Counted from the stretch's first letter, positions 10,656-22,854 are shown. The stretch: 58,000 nt of DNA from Cryptomeria japonica (GCF_030272615.1 NC_081409.1:650912468-650970467); one strand, 5' to 3'. Program-made: numbers and translations. Notes: generated by a model not told the origin, from the sequence alone.

Positions 10656-13600
10656 GTGGACCATATTGAATCAGAGATTGGAGAAAATTTGATGTTCAAT
10701 AGAGTCTTGATGAGACAATCGGTTAAGGATGAACCTAAGCATAGGAGAGCATTGTTTAGGGTGAGATGCAAGATCCTTGGTAAAGTTTGCAAGGTGATAG
10801 TTGATTCAGGGTCAATTGATAACATCATATCAGATGAGGCAACCAAGAAGTTGAAACTCACAAGGATACCCCACACTAGCCCTTACAAGATGACATGGTT
10901 GAATCAAGAGCAGAGTGTACTTGTCAATGAACAGACTTGGGTAGAGTTCTCTATTGGAGGATACAAGGATAAGATCCTTTGTGATGTGTTACCCATGGAT
11001 TCCTGTCATCTATTGCTAGGTAGACCTTGGAAATTTGATAGGAAGGTCATCTATGATGGAGAGGAGAACTCCATTTCCTTCAAGAAGGACAGTATAACCT
11101 TTAAGATTCAGTCTTTGACAGAGAATGATGAGGGAACCTCAAGAACACCTAGTGTCTTACTGACTATTGGTAAAGAGTTCTTACACTTGCTACATGAGGA
11201 GGAGACAGTGAGGTGTGCCATCTTTGTGAAGCCAAAGGAGAAGGAAGACAAATTGCAAACAAAGGTACCCAAGGAGGTGAAGCAAATGTTGCAAGAGTAT
11301 AAGGACATAGTGAGTGATGGAGCACTTGCAACACTTCCACCAAGAAGATCCATAAGCTATCAAATAGACTTTGTTCCCGGTGCATCCCTACCCAATAAAG
11401 TTGCATATAAGCTCACACCTGATCAAAACAAGGAGGTGGCAAGGAAAGTGCAAGAGTTGTTGGATCAAGGACTGGTCAAGAAGAGCATCAGCCCATGTGC
11501 AGTCTTGATAGTGCTAGAATCAAAGAAGGGAGGTAAGTGGAGACTTTGCACTTGTTCAAGGGAAATCAATAGGATCACCATAAGGTACAGATTTCCTATT
11601 CCTAGAATAGAGGATCTGATGGACTATTTAGGAGGTGCCATGTATTTTACCAAGTTGGACCTTAAAAGTGGTTATCATCATATTAGAATTAAGGAGGGTG
11701 ATGAGTGGAAGACCGCTTTTCAGACCACATAAGGGTTGTATGAATGGCTTGTGATGCCATTTGGACTTACTAATGCCCTAAGCACCTTCATGAGGTTGAT
11801 GAATGAGGTGTTAAAGGACTTCACAGGTAGGTTTGTGGTGGTGTACTTAGATGACATACTCATCTATAGTAGAACCAAAGAGGAGCACCTAGAACATCCG
11901 AGGTTAGTCTTAGAGAGGTTGCATGAAGAGAAGTTGGCAATCAACTTAGAGAAGTGTGACTTTTTGAAGAAAGAGTTGGTCTACTTGGGATTTGTGGTGT
12001 CTAAGGGAACCTTGAAGATGGATCCAAGCAAAGTGGAGGCAACTTTGAATTGGCCTGCCCCTAAAACAGGGACTGAAGTTAGGAGTTTCCTTGGCTTAGC
12101 CCAATTCTATAGAAAGTTTGTGAGGAACTTCAGTGGCATATGTGCACTAGTACTTGACACCATAAAAGGAGGCCTAAAAACCAAATTCAAGTGGACTAAA
12201 TAGGCTGATAAAGCATTCCAATTATTAAAGCAAGAAGTAGCCACAAAACCCATCCTACTCCTACCTACTTTTGACAAGCTATTTACATTGGAATGTGATG
12301 CAAGTGGTATTGCAGTAGGGGATGTTTTGAGTCAAGAGGGAAGGCATATGGTATTTTTCAGTGAGAAGCTTAATGAGGAAAAGAAGAACTACTCAGCCTA
12401 TGACCTAGAGTTGTATGCACTAGTTCAGTCTCTCAAAAAGTGGAGGCATTACCTACTCCCAAAGGAATTTGTGGTGTTCACAGATAACCAGGCTTTGAGT
12501 TACATTAACACTCAAGAGAAGCTTAGCAATAGACATTTGAAATGGATGGAATACCTCCAATCCTTTACTTTTACCATCAAGCATAAAAAGGGGCAACTCA
12601 ACAAGGTGGCAGATGCTTTAAGCAGGAAGTTGTTGACTGTCCAAGAGTTACAATTGCAGAGTATAGGAATAGAAGGTTTCAAGGACCTCTATGAAGTAGA
12701 TGAAGACTTCTCATTAGCCTATAATGTTTGCAAGGAGTTTGAGAATCATTTTCATGGTGAGTATGCAGAATACACTCTTCAAAGTGGCCTCTTGTTCAAA
12801 GGTAATCAGTTATGTGTGCCTAGAGGATCCATGAGGGAAAATCTCTTACAAGAAAAACACAATGGTAGTCTAAGTGGACACTTTGGGATCAATAAAATCT
12901 TGGATCTAGTACAGAGGTACTACTATTGTCCTAGATTGCCAAGGGATGTGAGAAGGTATGTGGAGCAGTGTGGTGTGTGTCAAAGAGCCAAAGGAGGGTC
13001 ATGTAATGCAGGCCTCTATCAACCATTACCGGTCCCAAATAGGCCTTGGGAGTGTGTGAGCATGGAATTTATAGTAGGACTCCCCAAGACAAAGATAGGT
13101 ATGGATAGCATCTATGTGGTAGTAGACAGGTTTTCTAAGATGAGCCATTTCATTCCATGTAAAACTACTCATGATGCTAGCTATGTTGCACATCTCTTCT
13201 TTAAGGAGATTGTAAGAATTCATGGACTCCCACTAAGTATTGTTTCAGATAGGGACATCAAGTTCATGGGCCATTTTTTGCAAACCTTATGGAAAAGATT
13301 AGGGACCAATTTATCATTTAGCTCAGCTTACCATCCACAAACTAATGGTCAAACTGAAGTCATTAATAGGGTGTTAGGCAACTTGTTGAGGTGTCTAACC
13401 AAGGAGTATGGGCAGACATGGGATCTAGTCATTCCAAAAGCAGAGTATGCCTACAATGACAGTGTAAATAGGACCACTGGAAGGAGTCCTTTTGAGGTTG
13501 TCTATGGTAGACATCCAAGGGGAGTGTGTGAACTAAGGGAACTTGGTTCCATGGAGATGAAGAGTGGCCAAGCAGAGGACTTCACTCAAACCATAAAGGA

Positions 13601-14141
13601 GGTCCAAGAATAGGTCAAGAGAGCCATCCTAGAGTCTACTCAAAAACTAAAAGCTAAAATGGATGAGAAAAGGAGAGAGGTTCAATTCAAAGTGGGTGAC
13701 TATGTGATGGTCCATCTGAGCAAAGCTAGAATGCAAAGTGGCAAGCCTACTAAACTGCAAATGAAGAGGGTAGGACCTTGTAGGATTCTGTCAAAATATG
13801 GTGAGAACGCCTACAAGGTTGATCTTCCTTTAGATTTGGCTATATCACTAGTCTTTAATGTTGCTGACCCGATACTATACAAGGGTGAAATAGCAGGACA
13901 AACTGAGAATCAGACCAAGGTACTACAGGACTTGGATGTGAATGCCTTACCTAAAATGAATCAGCCCATAGCAGAGGAGATCTTGGAGTCAAGGGTGAAA
14001 AAGTCTACTAGACACCAGGTCTATATGGAACACTTGGTGAAGTGGGTAGGTCAACCTGAGTCTGAAGCCACTTGGGTTGAAGAGGGCAGGTTCAAGAAAC
14101 TTGGTATTGACCTGGCTCTCATTTCTCCCCTAGTTCCTTAA
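10656..14141 (+). pseudogene. pol of the gypsy element: protease, RT, RNase H, integrase, chromodomain
   Basis: One frame, continuous with gag, runs to TAA at 14139-14141 with no frameshift but in-frame stops at 11730 (TAA), 12201 (TAG) and 13611 (TAG). Protease: VDSGS with the active-site Asp at 10803. RT: KLDLKSGYHHI near 11655, the stop at 11730 just before [14 protein letters not shown], and YLDD at 11844-11855. RNase H: ECDASG at about 12288, TDNQA at about 12480. Integrase: HHCC zinc finger between 12860 and 12990, then a DD35E core in which the first acid is Glu (MEFI, 13065-13067), with Asp at 13248 and Glu at 13356. A chromodomain (EEILESRV... YLVKW-like HLVKWVGQP... TWVEE) spans about 13970-14100. 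Chromodomains steer integration to histone-marked chromatin. The three stops abolish activity unless suppressed. Confidence 0.93.
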
Positions 14142-14148
14142 TTTTGTG

Positions 14149-14161
14149 CAAAGGGGGAGTA
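14149..14161 (+). other. Polypurine tract of the gypsy element
   Basis: CAAAGGGGGAGTA immediately before the 3' LTR start. Confidence 0.85.
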
Positions 14162-15712
14162 TGGTGAAGGAGCACCCTTCTAAGGTCTTCCTCCTTTCGA
14201 TTTTTGTTGGTGTTTTTCTTCTTTAAGAAGCCATTGTAAATGTAATAAGAGCCATAAGCTCATTAGTCTTAATTTGGTCCTAGTTTAGGTCCTAGGTTCT
14301 CATTTCTTGTGGAGGAGTGGTTGTGTGTGCCATTTATGTGTTTGGGGTCCTTTTAGCATGGTGGTATCCATAGGATGGCCCAATGTAGGCCTAGGAGTCA
14401 AGAAAAGCAACTTTGCAAAAGTTGCCCAAAAGTTGCAAAAAGTTGTCAAGCAACTTTTCCACCTAATAGGTCAAAAACCTTAGTTTAGCGTGGAGAACCC
14501 TAATTTTGGCACATAGACCAAGGAAAGGATATTATATATAGTTACAAACCCTAAAATGATGGGTTGTATGTTAGTTTTTGTATGGCCCAAGAAAAGAGAC
14601 CTTGATTGGGATTGTGATTTTGGTTGCCAGTCGGCACAATGGAGCATCAGAGAGTGATAATGGATTATTTTGCAGACTAAACTATGTTGAAAGCTTTGTG
14701 TTGTGTTTACTCTTCCATTTTGAGCAATTAGTTTTAGTGTGTTGTGCAGGTCTTGAGTCTTTTGTAAATATCTTGTAAAACACTCTTTCACTGTCCAATT
14801 TTGGACTATTTTGTGTCAATGGGTTAACAACTCATATCCCCATTATGGAATTACCATGAAACCATGGGGAATAGGAGTGCAAACCCTATACATTACTTCA
14901 GAGCAAGAAGGGCCCATGAAGATGCAGGGAAGCCATCCAAAGACCCACTCCTAGGCGAGACTGGACAGTGCCCGACTAGGAAGGGTTAAGGTTGCAGAGG
15001 TCCATGAGAGCAAGGAAGGTCAGAGGAGGATGCACCCTTTGGAGGAGTTGTAGAGGGGTGTGTGGAGAACCATTGGTGAGAAGAAGGAGCTTCCACCAAT
15101 CCAGACAAGGTGGTAAAAACACTAAACCTTCAATGTGACCTTGGCAGGCCTAAAAACCCTTAAAAACCCCAAAATTCACCTAGGGCAGTGTACGGACACT
15201 TGGAGTCCCAAAACCTAGAAAATATTTGAGCTTTTGACAATTTAACAATAGGCCTTTTGGGGAGTTTCACAAGTTGGGTCATCATTTGCAAGAGTGAACC
15301 CTAAAAGTCCGGAATGGAGGCCTAATTGGGCTCATTCCTTGTAGCCCTATTTTGCAGGGAAAGAGCAAAATTGCGAGATCGGTAACACATAGGAAGGCCT
15401 AAACCTCTTGGGGGAACATGAATGGATGGTAAACCATGCCTAAAACTTGTCCTATCCTTGCTAGTACCTAAGAAGGTGTAGGACAAGCCAAACCCTTATG
15501 AGCCTAAATAAGGGTCCTTTTGAATCTCATGAGTAAGTGAGACCTTAGGAGAAGTATTGCAAGTTGTTGGTGGGTGGATTGGGCAAGGTTAGGGGATTCC
15601 ACAAGAAAGGGAAGTCCTAGAGACCCTAGGGTGTGGTTAGAACACCTGCTGATCCAAGGAGAGGTTCAAAGAGCATAGACTAGGCTAGTCTACCCCATAC
15701 CCATTCCCATCA
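14162..15712 (+). repeat. 3' LTR of the gypsy element
   Basis: This begins TGGTGAAGGAG and ends CCCATCA, 1551 bp. TATA box at 14533-14540. It lacks about 25-30 bases that form the left arm of the inverted repeat in the 5' LTR (compare 14431-14460 with 8181-8235). Confidence 0.93.
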
Positions 15713-16239
15713 ATGATGGATTCAAATGAGTGTGTAGATGGTTGATGTTCTTGTTGCATATTATCTAGATGATTGTTGCAGTTTATGTTAGTATTACTAT
15801 TAAGGTTTTTAATAAATGTTAAATGATTGTTGGTTGGATGTCTATCAGTCTTAGCGTTGAATCCATACTCAGTATTTGTAATGGATGATGTGATATGTTG
15901 AATGCACATCGTTGATGGTGGTTCTATCAAATATGTTGTTTCACTCCATATGTTTTGGTACCATACATAATAATGATCATGATATAGAAATAATGTGGAT
16001 ATCCACCTTCTAGGTGTTGATGTTACACTCAGTATATTATAGTTGTGCTAGATGTTGATTTGAAGTGCACATAATCAAAATTTAGATCTATATGTTGTGC
16101 ATATGGTTCATGGTCGATGTTGATAATTGATGGTATGCAGTTGAATAGAGATGTTTTTGTTGATTTCCTTTGTTGGGTATGCACCATGAATGTGGTGTTG
16201 ATATGAAGAACAAAGATAATAAATGTTTTCATGTTAGGC
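15713..16239. other. Pre-insertion locus right of the gypsy element
   Basis: No gene recognised. It is rich in short GTTGATG/ATGATG words. The minus-strand open frames here (15685-15930, 16029-16232) look like chance frames in low-complexity sequence. Confidence 0.35.
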
Positions 16240-17440
16240 TTGCTCTTGTATCCTTGTGACTTTGTGGTGTAGGGGCATAGTTGGGTCCATGGGACCTATT
16301 CAGGGTGTTTGTTTTTTTATTTCATGTTTTTTGTTCATATTGGATGTAATAAGGTCTCAAGGACCATCTTCAAAATTTTAGAGTCCTTTTGTCTCATTTT
16401 GTAAGGCCTTGGTGCCACTTTGTTGAATGTACTCAAATAGGGATATCTTGGTCAAACTAGGTCAACACCTCCAAAAGTGTCATATAAGAGTATCTATGAT
16501 TTATTTGGTGTTTATGTACCCTATTTGAGATATCTTTAAAGTTCCTAAGGGTCATGGTGTCAAAAATGCAAAATGTGCAATTTTTGTAAAAGTTGCTTGA
16601 CAACTTTTCAACGTTGTCAAGACAAATAGCACACAAAAGGTAGTTGTACGACTAACCAATTAAAATGGTGGTTATAGTTGTTGATTTTGGAGTATTTATA
16701 GACCCCTCAGATGTTTGGAAGGGGTTTGTTGATGGTATTGTACGGAGAACTCAAAGTTTGAAGGCAATTCATGAGCATTTTCCCTGTAATTTCCAAAAAA
16801 ACGTTGCACTTTGATTCATAACTCTCTATTTTGGATGAATTATAACTCAAGGTTAGAATTGTTGGAAATTTCTCTAAGTTACATTTTGGAACTAGTTTGG
16901 ATTTATTTCATTGGGTTTTGTGCATTCTACAAGCGATTTTGTCCAAACTAGTCTAAAACCCTAGGTTTGGAGGGTTTTGTCAAGAATTATGCATATCCAC
17001 TCATTCCACTAACTAATTGAATCAATAATTGGTGGGGTGATGGGTATGAGGATTATCCAGGTGGGTTTTGAACCATATTTTTAGAGGAGGAGTTCTATTG
17101 GGTCTTTGAGCAATTGAAGTTCTAATATCTTCATGTATTAGGTTGGTTTGACAAGATTGGAAGACATATTGTTGGTTTGGGTACCTAAACAGAAAAGGAG
17201 ACCATAATTCCTATGAAATAAATTGAATTTTCACATTCCCTTACCTTCCAAATTGGTTGTGCAAGGCAGTGGAGAATCTAAGAGGTGGCTATAGTGTAGT
17301 TGGAGGCCTAATTAGGCTTTTGTAGGACTGTAACAATCTGATTTTTAGCACCTTGGTCCAAAGTACCCCACCTTGGTTTTCACATATATTGTAAAAATTC
17401 CAAAAGGGTATCTTAAAATGGTTTCATTTAATTCCTTGTG
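16240..17440 (+). repeat. Degenerate gypsy-type LTR or LTR-like repeat
   Basis: It shares with the gypsy LTR the order of several features: a GTAATAAG.. ..CAAGGACC/GAGCTC-like stretch, a GCAAAA..AAAAGTTGCTTGACAACTTTT hairpin (16593-16621), a following ACACAAAAGGT-type block and a TATTTATAG box (16692-16700). Exact ends and target duplication could not be placed. It is probably an older LTR of a related family. Confidence 0.45.
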
Positions 17441-17449
17441 TCAGTGAAT

Positions 17450-17505
<56 letters not shown>
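17450..17505. repeat. (TA)n microsatellite
   Basis: Uninterrupted TA dinucleotides for about 52 bases. Confidence 0.95.
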
Positions 17506-17510
<5 letters not shown>

Positions 17511-17895
17511 TTGTCTCAAAACAGGGCTACTGGAATCTAGTCACACATGATGCATTTGGTATTGGATGATCTAGCAGGGCTTGATTCCAAGGTTGAGATT
17601 GGTTTTTACGAGTCCAAATAGGTCAGAGAGAATGTTGGAACTCCTTCCCCAAGTCTTGATTATTCCCTTTGATATGGTGTCTCATTAGGCCTATGTGAAG
17701 TGTTGACTAGGCTAGAGTCTTGGTTGAGCATTCAATGTTCAAGTTGAGGTGGGGTTTGGAATTTGATTCCTGATTGTTGTGAGACCTCTTAGACCCTTTT
17801 CATAAATTTGATGTTGGTGATGCCTACATTTAGTATGTTGTTGATGTGTTGTAGAACAATAATAGTGTTATGCACATTAGGGATAGCAAAGATGG
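17506..17895. other. Sequence without recognisable genes
   Basis: No coding frame, LTR end or RNA gene recognised. Confidence 0.3.
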
Positions 17896-18066
17896 TATCA
17901 TGATGATATAATATTAAGATGAAGATTATCATGATGATATAATATTAAGATGAAGATTGAAAGTATTGAGATAAGGATTAAAATTATTAAGATGAGGATT
18001 AGAATAATTGAGATGTGAATTAGAAGTCTTAAAATAAGGATTAGAAGTATCAAAATGAGGATTACA
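17896..18066 (-). repeat. 31-33 bp duplication and 21-bp tandem repeat coding a seven-residue repeat on the minus strand
   Basis: ATCATGATGATATAATATTAAGATGAAGATT-type blocks occur twice in tandem (about 17896 and 17929). They run into about six 21-bp units of the form AAGTATTGAGATGAGGATTAG. On the minus strand the frame 18207-17929 stays open through the array and reads as heptads NPHFDTS, NPYFKTS, NSHLNYS, NPHLNNF, NPYLNTF, NLHLNII. Whether it is translated is unknown. Confidence 0.6.
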
Positions 18067-18128
18067 AGCATGATGTTGTAGAGATGTTTTCCATATGATC
18101 TTGTGCATATAGCAAGCTATTGTAGAAG

Positions 18129-18316
18129 AAAATAAAACCCTCACCAAGTAAAAAGAGTAAAATAGTTGAAGATCTTGCAGTGAAACAAAAAGAAACAAAG
18201 AAACCATCCACTATTAGATGGAAAAAGAGGAAAGATGAGTCTCCCCTTGCATCTGATGTACTGAAAAATAAAACTCATTTTTCTAGAACAACAAAAGGAG
18301 AAGGCAACTACTGGTT
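18129..18316 (+). pseudogene. Coding remnant F, left part (basic, Lys/Ser-rich)
   Basis: An open plus frame reads KPSPSKKSKIVEDLAVKQKE, then RWKKRKDESPLAS, up to the target duplication of copia element C. The sequence right of C (from 47865) continues a Lys-rich frame, so C inserted into an older coding region. Composition resembles the basic linker regions of the RT-less elements here. Function unknown. Confidence 0.4.
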
Positions 18317-18321
18317 CTCAT

Positions 18322-19423
18322 CATTGCAAATGTGAAGATGTATCAATATGGTTTTCATTTATGTCAATGTATTGATTATGTGTTTTTTGGTTTTTCTCTA
18401 CATTTTTTATATGTTCATGATGTGTTGATATGCTTTGAGATATTTTTATCGTGTTTTGGAGGTCCGAAAGTTGTGCTCTGGAAGTCTATGCAGTAATGAT
18501 GTTTTCTGGTAGAAGTTGCAATGCTTCGCATTCCTCCGCATTTTTTTGTTCTATTGATGAGATTTCAGATTTGTCATTCATATGTCTATCTTCGTTATTT
18601 TGAATTGGCATGTGTTGGTATGCTCCGGAGTTGTGGTTTTGATTATGATCAATTTAAGTCAAGTTAACCTGGATTATCTATCTTTTGATTTGGTGATTGC
18701 GACATTTGGATAAAGTAATGGTGCATCGTGGTGTGGTCCACTTGTCAATCCTTTCCCCCACAAGAATGCTTAGTGAAGACATGTTTTGAACTTTATTTCT
18801 TTATCTCCTTGGCCAACTTGAAAATTCTATTTTAGAGACCAGTATAAATGAAGAATGAATAATGAGGAATACATTGAAAAGATAGAAATATACAAAGGAA
18901 TTAGATTGAAAAGAAGATCTATCTCATATTGGTTTGTGCGAAGTTATGTTTGGTTGTGGATGATCAGTATGGTTGTGTATTGATGTTGTTCGGTATTGGT
19001 GGTAGTGAGCCTAAGGTTTTTTCCAGCAATTTTGCTCTGTGCTTTAGTTGTGGATTCTTTCTTTTTTTTCTTATTCTTCTTCTGGGCAGTGAGCCCTTCT
19101 TTCTTATTCTATTTTAGTCAGGCATTGAGCCCATCAATAGTGAGCATTTATGGAAGTGAGCCATCTTGTAAAAATCAACTTAATTGGTGTTACCCTAATA
19201 GGTGTTTTTATATTGAGAACTAACATTCTTTGTAGTTTTTCGCCTCTTGGGTTTTCCTCTTTATGTCTGGTGTTTGATGTGTATGATCTTTCATGCTTAT
19301 ATATGTTTATGGTTAAGTAATCTAAAATATATTTACCGGATTTTCTTCTATGGTAAAAGTTAAATGTTTTGATGTACAACTAATTACACCCCCCCGCTCT
19401 CAGTTGTCCAAGATATTTCAACA
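18322..19423 (+). repeat. 5' LTR of copia element C
   Basis: 1102 bp, ends GATATTTCAACA. TATA box TATAAATG at 18843-18850. A stem ACAACT (19376-19381) with AGTTGT (19402-19407) encloses a C-rich loop near the end. Confidence 0.9.
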
Positions 19424-19425
19424 AT

Positions 19426-19437
19426 TGGTATCAGAGC
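19426..19437 (+). other. Primer binding site (tRNA-iMet) of element C
   Basis: TGGTATCAGAGC two bases after the LTR end. Confidence 0.9.
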
Positions 19438-19479
19438 TTTGGTTCCTAGTAAGTGAGACTAACTGCTTGAGGAGATTTG

Positions 19480-20180
19480 ATGGCGCATAAATTGACTATT
19501 TCTACTTTTGAAGGATTCAACTATAGTTTCTAGAGAGTGAAGATGTGAGTATATTTGATTTCCCTAAGTTACAAGACTTGGAAATCTTCGGATACTAAGT
19601 ATGTGCAACCAACTAATGTACCTACTACACGAATGAGATTGAAGCCTATGAAGAGAATGAATGAGAAAGGTATGTTATCTTTAGTACGTTATCTAAAATT
19701 GAATTGCAAAGGTTGTTGCATTAGATACTACTTATGAAGTCTCGAAAATATTGAAGAACATCTATGAAGGAATTGATAGACTTAAGCTAGGTAAGATGTA
19801 GATTGCTTAAGTTAGACATAAAAATTTGAGAATGGAAGAAGGTGAAGATATTACAAGCTATTTTCAAAAGGTTGATAGTGCAATGGATGAGATCATAGAC
19901 CTTGGTGGTACCTTGGATGATAAGGATGTAATGAAAAAGATCATGAGGACTTTATCAAAATGTTACAATGACAAGATCTCAGCTATTGAAGAAACTTAGA
20001 GTCAGTCAGAGTTTACCAAAGAACAACTGTAAGACACCTTACTAGCATTTGAGATAAAGAAGTTTGGTAAAGACAAAGTAAAAATAGAGATAATATTTAA
20101 AGCATCAAAGGCTGCAAATGAAGATTCAAATGATAAGAGATTGGATGAAATGGAAGCGAACTTTGTGAGAAAGATGAAGA
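19480..20180 (+). pseudogene. gag of copia element C (UBN2-type capsid)
   Basis: It starts ATGGCGCATAAATTG (MAHKLTISTFEGFNY). Further on it reads IYEGIDRLKLGKM, NLRMEEGEDITSYFQKVDS, IIDLGGTLDDKDVMKKIMRTL and AFEIKKFGKDKV, the conserved capsid region of plant copia gag (UBN2/DUF4219 family). Several in-frame stops (TAG or TAA at Gln-type positions) and a frame change near 19550-19740 show decay. The frame ends at FVRKMKRG, exactly where a Lys-rich stretch and the CCHC knuckle should follow; instead RT sequence begins. Confidence 0.85.
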
Positions 20181-20995
20181 GAGGAATTGGATCAAATTGA
20201 GAAGAACCAAACTTGGCAACTAGTCCATAGACCAGTAGATAAAAATGTTATTGGAACAAAATGAGTATTCTGGAATAAGTTGGATGAAGATGATCATGTA
20301 GTGAGAAACAAAGCAAGGTTGGTATGCAAAGGATACACACAAGTTGAAGGAATCAATTTTGAAGAAACATACGCTCCTATTGATAGAATGGAGGCTATCA
20401 GGATGTTTTTAGCTTTTGCAATATTTAAGGGTTTTCAAAGTTTATCAAATGGATGTGAAATCAGCATTTCTGAATGGAGAATTAAAAGAAGTTTACATTG
20501 AACAACCAAGAGGATTCAAGTTATCAGATTACCTGGATGTTGTTTACAAATTGAAGAAGGCATCGTGTGGGTTGAAGCAAGCGCTTAGAGCTTGGTATGG
20601 AAGATTAAACAAATATCTATTAAATCAAGGTTTATAAAAAAGGTCTGCTAATAACAATTTTCACTTTAAAGTTGAATCAAGTAAGATCTTAATTTTTGTT
20701 GTGTATGTGGATGATATTACCTTTGGAGGTAATAATGACATGTGCAAAAAAAATTTCTAGTGAAATGCAAAAGGAATTTGAGATGTTTATGATCAGTGAG
20801 TTAAATTTATTTCTTGGAATGCAAGTGAATTAGAATAGTAAAAGTATTTTCATTTCTCAATCAAAGTATGTTAGAGAGAAATTGAAGAAATTTAGATTGG
20901 AGAACTCCAAACCTGTATGTACTCTTATGACTACTGGATGTAAGTTGACTAATGATGATAAATCACATAAAGTTGATGCAAGCAAGTACAAATCT
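20181..20995 (+). pseudogene. Reverse transcriptase of copia element C (left part)
   Basis: The frame reads [55 protein letters not shown] and [10 protein letters not shown], then YVDD at 20704-20715, and later PVCTLMTTGCKLT. These are the conserved blocks of copia RT, which copies element RNA into DNA. A one-base frame change lies near 20440 and several stops follow. The RT is joined directly to gag because the segment with CCHC, protease and integrase is gone. The frame stops at KYKS where element B begins and resumes at 41059. Confidence 0.88.
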
Positions 20996-21853
20996 TGTTG
21001 GAATCAAGGAACATTGAGAGGGGGGGTGAATCAATGTTTTTCAATCTTTAACATTGTTAATCTGATTCTTCAACCATATAATGTGAATCAACAGAAGAAA
21101 GACACAAACACATAAAGCAAATATCCACAATACCATAACACCAGATTTATACGTAGAAAACGTGGGTAAGGGAAAAACCACATTGGGATTGAGACCCACA
21201 ATTTTAATATACTCTGTCAGAAATATATAAATATTACATAAGGGGAATACACATGCATTCAGGCACACTGCTCAAATTACAATGATGTCTACCACCACGA
21301 AAGGCTCACTACCTTACAAAGTGATTAAAAAAGATAATTGGAATGTTTGAACTGATAAACAACATCTAAAAATGCTAAAATATAGTTCCGATTAAGCACA
21401 AAATATATAATCTTACACTGCTCTATTATGATGTTTTGCTATATTCTAGAGCACAAATTCTTTACTTGTGCACATGAAACTGTGCACAATTGCTCACAAA
21501 GATTTTCCACACATCCATCAATATATAAAATGATCATATCCACTGGTCTTTTATATATGCAACATCAAATTAGGTCTTCTACGTGTTGGCCTCAAGAACA
21601 TGGTACAAATGATGAAATATGTATACCAAGTCGACTCAATCCGAACTCAAATGCATATGCAGACCAAAAAGAATTGTCCACACACTTCCCATATATCGAC
21701 TAACGTTCCTCAAACACAAAAACAACCACCAAAACCGATCCACATAATCCACACAATAATTATCAATATGAGACTGTTGATGAACACTATTCTATCCAAA
21801 AACCTGTATACCAGATCTTCTAACTCACACTAGAATAAACACTGGAGACCACA
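20996..21853 (-). repeat. 3' LTR of element B, outer part
   Basis: Aligns through its length with 38534-38665 and 40072-40795. It is cut at 21853 by element A and continues at 33204. An eight-base stem AACATTGA (21010-21017) with TCAATGTT (21031-21038) encloses a G-run (C-run on the element strand). Confidence 0.85.
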
Positions 21854-22854
21854 TGTTGAAATCCAAGAACACTAAGAGGGGGGGGGGGTGAATCAGTGTT
21901 CTACTGGCAATGTTAGTTTTGAACTCATTTCTAATTAAATGGTTCACAATAAATAAAATTAAAGTGAATACACCAAATAACACATAAAGAGGCAACACCA
22001 TAACACCAATATTTATACGTGGAAAACCCTGCAAAGGGAAAAACCACGGTAGGGATAATACCCATAATACCTATATACTTGATCAGGGTATACAAATATT
22101 ACAAAAAGGGGATTGCACATGCAATAAGGCCAACTGCTTAGAGCTCACTTCTCAACACAAAAGGAGAAGTCTCACCGACTTACAAAGCATTACAAAGTAA
22201 TTACAAGAAGAATGCACTTATAAGATGCATCTGACCATGTTGGATAAGTTCTTTGATAACCTTCACTGTGTATTGGTATGTTGATGCTCTGTTCTGCCCT
22301 GTTCTGCTACTGGTTAGGTTGTACACGTGAAACTGTACAAGAAAGATTCCATTCATTGACCAAAATGCACATCGATAATATTTGAATGATTCGCAACCAA
22401 AATTCACACCCTCAAACATCTCTAGATCCATTGCTAAAAGGATCTCCTTAAATATCCTCTTATCTTTCACCATGTTGGCTTGAATGAAAAGTATAAACCG
22501 GTCGGCTACCAGATCATAATGAATTTTAAACATAATCTCAATGATCATGTCAACCTTCACACATTACCATAAATTCCATGAAATAAATAATCAAGGCCAT
22601 AAGATCTCCTAGTCGGGTCCTATTCATTACTGGGTTCCAAATACACGTTACCGAGATTAGGACTTAGCCGATTGTGATGCAAAGTGAATACCGATTGAGT
22701 GTAATGAATGTCAGCTAACCCAAATAAAGCAAAGTGATAAAACAATGAATCCAAATAGAGAGTATATACACCTAAAGATTAGTTCCCATGAGTTACCATC
22801 AATGACAACCTAAAATGTCATTAGCTCATACCAGATAAGTGTCAATTGCCAACA
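21854..22854 (-). repeat. 3' LTR of element A
   Basis: 1001 bp with TGTTG/CAACA ends. Homologous to 27979-28410 joined with 32636-33198. Stem GAACACT (21867-21873) with AGTGTTC (21895-21901). Confidence 0.9.

Larger units (their letters stand above)
7916..15712 (+). mobile_element. Full-length Ty3/gypsy chromovirus
   Basis: Two LTRs (7916-9499 and 14162-15712) enclose a tRNA-iMet primer site, gag, pol and a polypurine tract. The flanks carry perfect 5-bp duplications ATGAT (7911-7915 and 15713-15717). Domain order is CCHC, protease, RT, RNase H, integrase, chromodomain, which is that of chromoviruses. The LTRs are close relatives with scattered substitutions and an indel around 8190-8215. 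All five coding parts are recognisable, but in-frame stops make the copy non-functional. Confidence 0.95.

Noticed and set aside
17450-17505. TA-rich stretch as a promoter or origin
   Set aside because: A pure dinucleotide microsatellite explains it.
17896-18066. CRISPR-like array
   Set aside because: Units are contiguous without unique spacers, the genome is a plant's, and no cas gene is present.
18929-19223. Hydrophobic open frames resembling small membrane proteins
   Set aside because: They lie within the copia C 5' LTR and are not kept in frame in the 3' LTR copy (47386-47568).
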